A DNA stretch of 64,000 bases from Cylindrodendrum hubeiense. Its lineage: Eukaryota > Ascomycota > Sordariomycetes > Hypocreales > Nectriaceae. Positions within the stretch are counted from its first letter, which is position 1. Each line of letters starts with the position of its first letter. Under the pieces are notes generated by a model, which saw only the letters and a program-made list of their open reading frames with translations, was not told where the DNA came from and made no database searches. The DNA is taken from contig JAANBB010000139.1 of NCBI GenBank assembly GCA_014621425.1, positions 1-64,000 of the forward strand. The letters run 5' to 3'. Position numbers and translations under genes: made by a program. Positions 57,321-64,000 of this stretch are shown here, piece by piece.

Positions 57321-58422
57321 AGGCGCTGTAGCTCACAAGATACGGGATGCCAACCATTTAAGCGGGGAAGCAACCGAGGAGAGCCTCAACCTGCATCATT
57401 ACGGACGGCTGCATCGGAGGGTCAATGTCCTAGGAACGTTCTTGGTTTCAGCACTTCATGCGACCAAAAAGCATCTTGCGTCATTTCTCTGTTGACGAGA
57501 CATGGATGCTGATTAGTGATGCACCTCGGCAATTCTGGTGCTACGATGGGCGTCATGTATATTGACAGGCAAAGACTTGGCGGGGTCGTGGAAAGTGGCC
57601 CGTATATCTCTCATACGATCCATGCCCTGACAAAACTGCTGTTATTGCTTGCTTTCATATTCTGAGAATTGAGGTTACATTGTCTCAGCCAGGGTCAGGC
57701 TGCACTTTCGGCCTTGCCGTCGAGTACTCTCATGTCTTGCGACCTTGTGCCTGTCTCAGCATGCCGCGGCAGGGCAAGGTGCATGCATTCCTCCCTTGAG
57801 AGCCCCGATCTAGCCAATCAATAACTGACTTCTATAGTACAGGGACTGACCGGCTGTCTGCTAAGAAATGTAGCTGATTGGATGCCGAAATTCAGGAGAC
57901 AGGGCTCCCTGCTCTAATATTGTGCCTAAGGCATCGAGAGCTTTGTTACTCGATGAAAGCGCAGGTTGCGGCTGACTTCGATGGTCAGCTCTTTGTTCTC
58001 AACATGATTCGTCGCCTGGTTTGAAAACCACGAAGCCTCGAAATGCAGTCCGTTTCGTCAGGCTTGCGCTGCTCCTCTCCGCCCGATACCAATTCAATGT
58101 CGCCAGGCTTTGGGCCCATTTGCAGTCACTCTTGCGGAGTCCGAGCGATCCCTTATTCAATTCCTTTACCCAATAATTCGTGCCAGGAGCCTTCTCGTCT
58201 ATAATTTTCCTGTTCAAGGATATAAAGTCACCGCTGCAGATAGCAAGCTCGACTAGGCCAGATTTCATCATGGTATGACCCTACTCTCAGTCCCCTCAAA
58301 TATTTTCGCGATCTTTGGGAGGCTTTGTTAACTAAACTTATCAGACAATTTCAAGTCCACCGGTCATCCTATCATCAGGACTCAATCCGACCCTTCAGAA
58401 TGTCCAGGAAGCGGCGACACTT
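57321..58422. other. Divergent intergenic region
   Basis: ~1.1 kb between the kinase-like gene (-) and the second regulator (+). A 90-codon minus frame at 57999-58271 is unrecognised. No gene supported. Confidence 0.4.
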
Positions 58423-60711
58423 ATGGGGATGCCGATGAAGGAATTCTGTTCGCGTATGCGAATTGTGCCACCGCCAGACATCGACTCTGTCTCGGCAGGT
58501 CGGCAAGATTTCGATGATATCCAGCGCCAAAATGAGTTGGAAACAATCTCTGCCACTCAAGCCGACATTATTTCTCGATCTTTCTTGGAACATTCCGACC
58601 CGGACGATGTGGAATCATGGCTAGGATTAGACGGACCAGGCCCATTTGATTACGATCTCCTCGGATCACTTGATGATTTCGCTCAACTAACTACACCCCA
58701 TGATGGTCCACACCATGTGCTACCAGAGGATTCCAGTCTTGTGGCCGAGAGACCTGAACCTGGCTCAATTACCCAAGACCAACTCAACCTACCGACAGCC
58801 AACATAGTTGGAGCCTCCCCGGGGATCAAAAGCTCACCAACCGGCCATAGTGAACAAGATAGCTTGTCAAACCAAGGTACTTCAGGGGAAGATTCTTCTA
58901 ATTTTATCCCAACACCGGACACCGAATCTTCCATAGATTTGTCGGTCAGTTCCAGTCATGATGCAACAGATGAGAGAGCAATCACACCAGAGGAAGAACA
59001 GCTTACTCTTAACGCTCTCATGTTGGGGCCATGTAGTAAAGTTTGGGTTGTACCTCGGGTAAGTCAATTCTCCCCCCTCCGTTTACTTATAGTCGTTGAG
59101 GATAAATTGCAGAGGACTCGCCGTCGGCGGAAACCCAGAGGCGTGGACCAGGAGTCAAAGAGAACGGCGGATGACGGTGCCGTAATAAAACGAGCTCGAA
59201 GAGGTCCATTTAAAGACGAGAAATTTAGACATGAAACGGCGCAGACGAGACTTACTAAATCATGCATACGATGTAGGATGCAGCAAATTCGCGTACGATA
59301 TATTTCCCGCCTACTCCATGTCCACAGTTTCTGCCCTAACATCTTATCCCAAGTGTTTTCAAGATCCGCTTGACCCACACGGAGTCTGCCTCACATGCAA
59401 AAATGTCAAACGTCCGATCACTTGCACACTTCCATGTCTCCGATGGATCATCACGGATTCGTCACTCTATCGTGAGCAGGATATGCCGTACCAATTGTTT
59501 AGCCGAAGATGGAAAAGTATGGATCTCGTCGACATCGATACCTGGGCATCGGATGACGTCAAGACTGTCTACATATCTCAGACATATCTTGACGCGCCGC
59601 ACGTCGCTAAAGTTAGGGAATTCATCCCAGTTGATGGTGACATGGTTGAAGAACAGTGGATGACTGGTTCAGAGGTCAAGACTCATCCAGTTCCGAGATA
59701 TGCCCTTGCGAATATGAAAGAGTCAGCAACAATTATTGAAAACTTCATCGATGCAAGTGTTGGGAGATATATCTTAGGTACCATTGGAGGACTAAACGAT
59801 CTGCTTTGGCAGACATACTTCTTTGCCTTCTCTTATCAGCGACAGGCAAAGGTGAGTGCTTTCTTTACTTCATAGCGTGGAATAGTTTGATACTGACACT
59901 TTTGGCGAAGACAAAAGTCGAGCAAGAGCTCCTCCTAAATTGCTTCCGGCTTTGGGTTGCATGCCGCAAGACTAGTCACCCTGAACACATATACGGTGAA
60001 GACAAACTAGGTGGAGCGGCTGTCGACGACCCTGAGAGCCCGTTCTTTAATTTAGTTCCAGCACCTGTCCTTATCACGGTCCAGCTAGAATGTATTCTAT
60101 ATTCTAGGGTTCTTCGGCCCAAGGCTGATCAGGTTCTCCGCAAGCTCAATGAACTGGTTAGGAAAAACAAGCGGGAATACTGGATGACAATCTACCTCAC
60201 TATGTTTATCCTCCTTCACAGCTGCTCCATGATTACACGACGCGACTGGGAAACTGCTAGACAGTATAATCTTCATGTGAGTCGCCTGGATCCCCCACAC
60301 GTCACATCTCACAATCATCTGATTCACTTTTTAAGGAGGAATTTGCAAACCCCGAGAGCATCAGAAAGCACCACAGCGGTTGTCAGACAATGTTGGCTCA
60401 CTTCCACTACATCAATAAGGGTGTTTTGCCTTTTCATATGACAGGCGACGACAAAGGCCTGAGAGAATTAAAACAGAATGCAGACTTGAACGATGGTGAG
60501 GTCGAGTTTGTGCAGCTTACCTCGAGATTAGTAAACGACAATCAAAGAGGCAAGTTTCCACTTTGTTAAGACATGAAGCGTCGATTTTCACTAACACACG
60601 CACTCCACTGCAGATTTCGAGATGGTCCGAGAGAAAAGATTATTTGACCATGATCTATTTTGGGTCTCTCAACTCTACGACCCGAAATGGAAACCTGGTC
60701 CAACTGCGTGA
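58423..60711 (+). CDS. Zn2Cys6 regulator with an internal zinc cluster
   Basis: Six exons (58423-59058, 59113-59292, 59354-59851, 59911-60276, 60336-60549, 60614-60711) give 663 residues. The N-terminal ~210 residues are acidic, Ser/Pro-rich and disordered, with a PDTES-type block; this may be an activation domain. A basic patch (RTRRRRKPRG) precedes the cluster CIRCRMQQIR then CFQDPLDPHGVCLTC and ITC, Cys from about 263 to 296, so the DNA-binding domain is central, not N-terminal. An intron cuts the cluster. The rest matches a fungal regulator group with LPCLRW, PHVAKVREFIPV and LLLNCFRLWVACR. The last intron has a GC donor (GCAAGT at 60550). Targets unknown. Confidence 0.88.
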
Positions 60712-61825
60712 TTGTTCATCATGTGCGAGATAAATCGACTAGTAACGGTAGAATTGGTATCAAGATAACGTAGTGCTCACGCACGTTTCAATTCATTCAT
60801 CAAGATTATTGCTATTCGCATACACGCCAATTACTATTTGCACACAAAGAAAGATATTATAAATCCTGTTAATACTCATTAGATTGCAGGATGAGGGATG
60901 CAGTTAATGACGATGGAAATGCTTGAGTTTTTTCCTCTCTAAAGAGTTCTACAACAGGCATCTTAAAGTAATTAAGAGGTAATAGAAAATGCGATATCGG
61001 GCTATGAGGGTCTGCGATACCTGTTCCGGCAGTCTCCCAAGCAAGCCCCTAATCTGGCCTAGGATTAGAACTTTGGGGTATTATTAAGATGAAGAAAATA
61101 TAATCGGATTCCGTGTGTACCAAGAGATAGCTGTGTGTGGTACGTAACCAACGTAGGTGGTAGGACTTATTAGAGAGTGAGGGGGTAGGTATGAGCTTCG
61201 GATGTAGACAGCAGAACGGGCACTTGGTATGTGTGGATGAACTTATGATATGGATAGAGCGGAATAAAACGAAAGGATGGAAAAGAGGTAGTTATAAAGG
61301 GCATACACTCGGGTAGTGGGGTTCAGGGCAAGGCAGTTGGAGACATAGGGTAATTTCGAGCTGTGGATTTAAATAATAGGATAGGTAATTAAGTATAGGC
61401 AAGAGGTTGACTTATTTAATAAGTTGAGCTTTAAATATCCTATTAGCATGATGGAATTGTTTTCTAGAGGTGGGAGACTACACATCCAGTCTCTTTATCT
61501 TCTGAGCAAGTGACTTAGATAAAGCATGGGTCCCACTAGATACAATGGTCATATCACAAGGCAATGCCGAAGTCTGCCAGTGTCCCCTGTTTACATTATT
61601 ATAATTTGATATTATACTATTGTAATGTTCTAGCTTAGTATCCGGCTAAACGGTCAATAGCAGTAAGTAGAAACCAACTATTCTCTGGTATGAAAAGTGG
61701 GTTTGTAATAATGAAAAAGAGCAGAGATCAAATGGTTAAAATAGAGCGAAGCCCTACTATAACCAGGCATTTACCAATCCAGAAAGACCAGCAAGCAATA
61801 CCAAAACTCTGCAACACCTTTGGCT
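60712..61825. other. AT-rich spacer, no gene seen
   Basis: ~1.1 kb, AT-rich with T and A runs; no coding stretch. Confidence 0.45.
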
Positions 61826-62312
61826 TTACTCTGAGAGTGAAATTGTAATAGAGACAGCACCAATAGCTCCTCCCTCAGGATTCGAGGGCACAAGAACAAC
61901 AGAGTAGGCAGATGTCTTCGGATCATAGTTTCGAATCGCAACTTCGGCACTCGGCATGCCCCAAGGATATTCCCAATGCACATTGCAGATCTTGGTTTTA
62001 CCATCATAGAGATCGAAGTCGCCACTCGTGCCCGATGGTGACGCCGGGCGGCCACACGAGCTCACACTCTCCATTGTCCCCGGGGCAATAACAATCTTAT
62101 CGACTTCGCTAGGTGGTATCTCATGTTCCTCTGATCCTTTGAAAAATTTGCCGCTAAATGAAGGATTAGCAAGAGCTATCGATGCTTCATCGATAGATAA
62201 GCACTCACCTATACAAGACTGCATCCTTAACAGACACGGCATTTTCTTTCATGAGATTCTTAATCTCGAAGCTGACCTCTTGCGCCTTGCTATTCCCGTC
62301 AGAAGCAGACAT
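61826..62312 (-). CDS. Aegerolysin (Asp-hemolysin family) protein
   Basis: Exons 62209-62312 and 61826-62153 (55-nt intron) give about 143 residues, normal for aegerolysins. These are small beta-sandwich proteins that bind sphingolipid-rich membranes, sometimes with a MACPF partner that forms the pore. Family features seen: a SxSCGRxxxxSG-type block, the FDLYDG strand and the Trp-containing segment shortly after. There is no signal peptide, as usual for the family. No MACPF-like gene is visible in the window. The gene looks intact. The flanks are AT-rich and a tandem repeat lies ~0.5 kb upstream. Confidence 0.9.
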
Positions 62313-62729
62313 GATGTGCGAGTTTGATTTTGTAGATGAAAGGTGATGATGAAGTGTGGATATTTGCTCTGGATGAAGGGCTGTGGAGAAAAGTTATACG
62401 CGGGATGATGGGACCTTTTATATACCATACAATTTAGATAAACCCTATAAAGACATATTCCCTGTATAGCTACAACTAGAGTATCTACTCCATTTCTAAG
62501 ACTAGAGGGGCGAATCAAAGAAAAGAATTAAGGGGTAGCTCCTATTACAAAGAAAACAGTCTTACTGAAGTAAGATAAATGACGTATATTTATCTCAAAT
62601 CTAGCATATGGTGTAAATATCGGTCTGTTCAGCCCGCCTCTCACACACACTTTTGTCTTCTATTCGGTAAATATAACAAACATCGGTCATTTCTACGGGC
62701 AATTGTTTGTCTTTGTTTTACAATCAATA

Positions 62730-63240
62730 TACAGAAAGGACTATCCCGCTATACGGGCGAGGTCGTATTTTTGTCTTCAATTCAACGAGTGAGAGAAGTA
62801 CAATCCTGTTTATTATGCTAGCGATATCTGATCTTTGTCTTAGACCCCGCGAATAAATGAGCGGCCGTCCCGTTATATCGGTGATGCCAGCTCTCTGTCT
62901 TAGACCTCACGAATTAAAGAAAGGTCGTCCCGTTCTCTTATTACCCCTTTCTGATTTTCAGCTATCCCCAGGTAATGCATGGAGTGAAATGTGGAATGCG
63001 TATATGTCCGACCTTGGCTAATCAAGATGGTCAGTTATGGTCCCTCTGCCCTGGAAGAAGGATCGTCCCGTTATTTCGGTGATGCCGACTCTTTGTCTTA
63101 GATCCCACGAATAAAAGAGAGGCCGTCCCGGTCTCTTATTACCCCATTCTGCTTTTCAGCTTGCTCCAGGTAATGCATGGAGTTGAATGTGGAATGCGTA
63201 TATGGTCGATCTGTGCTGATCAATGTGAACAGTGTGGTCT
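62730..63240. repeat. Tandem repeat block, period ~198 bp with internal sub-repeats
   Basis: A unit beginning CGTCCCGTTAT at 62866 recurs at 63064 (period 198), running through GGTGATGCC, TGTCTTAGA, TCTTATTACCCC, TTTTCAGCT and CAGGTAATGCATGGAG. Inside, a ~45-base sub-repeat (TGTCTTAGAYCCCACGAATAA...GGYCGTCCCG) occurs at about 62835, 62899 and 63095. A more diverged copy lies at about 62735-62780. Confidence 0.8.
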
Positions 63241-64000
63241 TTCTACCCTAAGAGCATATTGGGGATAGAACAGCACTACCCATGTTGCTTGTATCCTTGT
63301 CCTTGCCATATAGTAGTACTAAGTTATCGACTACTGTTTGCCCATAGAAAAGGCTCACTTTACTCCTTACTATTAAGTTGAACGATGTATATCAGAGAGC
63401 TTAGCTTCTTACCTCGGCCTAACATTACCGTCTTCAAGCATTACAATGTCTTATCAGGGGCAGGTTTCATATACAGACGGCCTAACTGAAGGTCGAGGGT
63501 AAGCAATCCACCCGAAGAGATTAAGAAGAAGAAGTACTGCGACGGGGATTATTGTTATTCAGGTATGCAAGGTATTGGTGGCACTCACCTTTTCTGGATA
63601 CAAACAGCGTGATACCTTCAACAGGAGTTCTACGTTACTGAAGTTCATTAGCGCAACCAAATTGGACAGTGTAGGGGCCAGTCAGTACTAGTAGATATTG
63701 CTGTCTCAGAAGGTCGATCAAGGTCGCGATGACTACTATATAAATATACCTCTTTTTTAAGTATACGTGTGCAGTGTATTAAAAATACACTACTCGATTT
63801 TAATGAGACGATGTATTGCGCAGTGCTCGATGTGCGAATAACAACACTCGTAATAGGCAAATTCAAAATCCTCTTACTTCTTCAAACTCATTAGCATCTG
63901 TGACCGAGATTTTGTTGCACAAGGAGACACAATCGAATAATATTTACATGATTTGTGGTCGGGGGGGTGCATAGACACTAATAAACCAACAACCCACCCA
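63241..64000. other. AT-rich spacer to the window end
   Basis: No gene seen. The G-rich run near 63960 and CACCCA at the end are not telomeric repeats. Confidence 0.45.

Noticed and set aside
57999..58271. 90-codon minus frame
   Set aside because: No homology that I can recognise; in a divergent promoter region.
1..64000. CRISPR arrays, bacterial operons, phage genes
   Set aside because: None seen; this is fungal DNA with introns.

Overview
This window is nuclear DNA of a filamentous ascomycete, most likely an aspergillus/penicillium-type Eurotiomycete. The genes carry short GT-AG introns (mostly 45-140 nt), and the families are typical of these fungi: Zn2Cys6 regulators, MFS and APC carriers, a HET-domain protein, a NACHT protein, fungal-type kinases and secreted hydrolases. 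The tRNA also has an intron. The genus is inferred, not proven. Most gene models below were rebuilt by joining exons whose splice sites keep the frame.

Layout. 0-6.3 kb is core: a Whi2-like BTB protein and cytoplasmic tyrosyl-tRNA synthetase, separated by a decayed coding region. 6.6-13.4 kb is accessory: a HET protein, the remains of a GH3 beta-glucosidase, an MFS drug/polyamine-type carrier and a Cys-rich F-box-like protein. A tRNA-Lys(CUU) lies at 14.35 kb. 15-20 kb holds two secreted hydrolases (carboxylesterase, GH43). 21.8-27.1 kb holds a cytidine-deaminase-like protein, a monocarboxylate-type MFS carrier and a secreted L-amino-acid oxidase. 27-31 kb is nearly gene-free, then comes a GPI-type Cys-rich protein. 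32-40.6 kb holds a LaeA-like methyltransferase, a NACHT protein flanked by diverged direct repeats, an APH-type kinase and a small DUF6914-like protein. 41.4-55.3 kb is rich in C-N bond enzymes: nitrilase, APC permease, Zn2Cys6 regulator, M3 oligopeptidase and amidase. 55.6-60.7 kb has an atypical kinase with a probably frameshifted tail and a second regulator whose zinc cluster is internal. 61.8-62.3 kb is an aegerolysin gene, followed by AT-rich DNA with a tandem repeat.

Working together (inference). Two neighbourhoods point to nitrogen scavenging. One is L-amino-acid oxidase next to a monocarboxylate-type carrier; the other is nitrilase, permease, regulator, oligopeptidase and amidase. The oxidase and oligopeptidase promoters share the same CCGG-N-CCGG element. 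I found no single obviously new multi-gene system. The best leads are that shared promoter element, the repeat-flanked NACHT gene, the frameshifted kinase and several relic genes.
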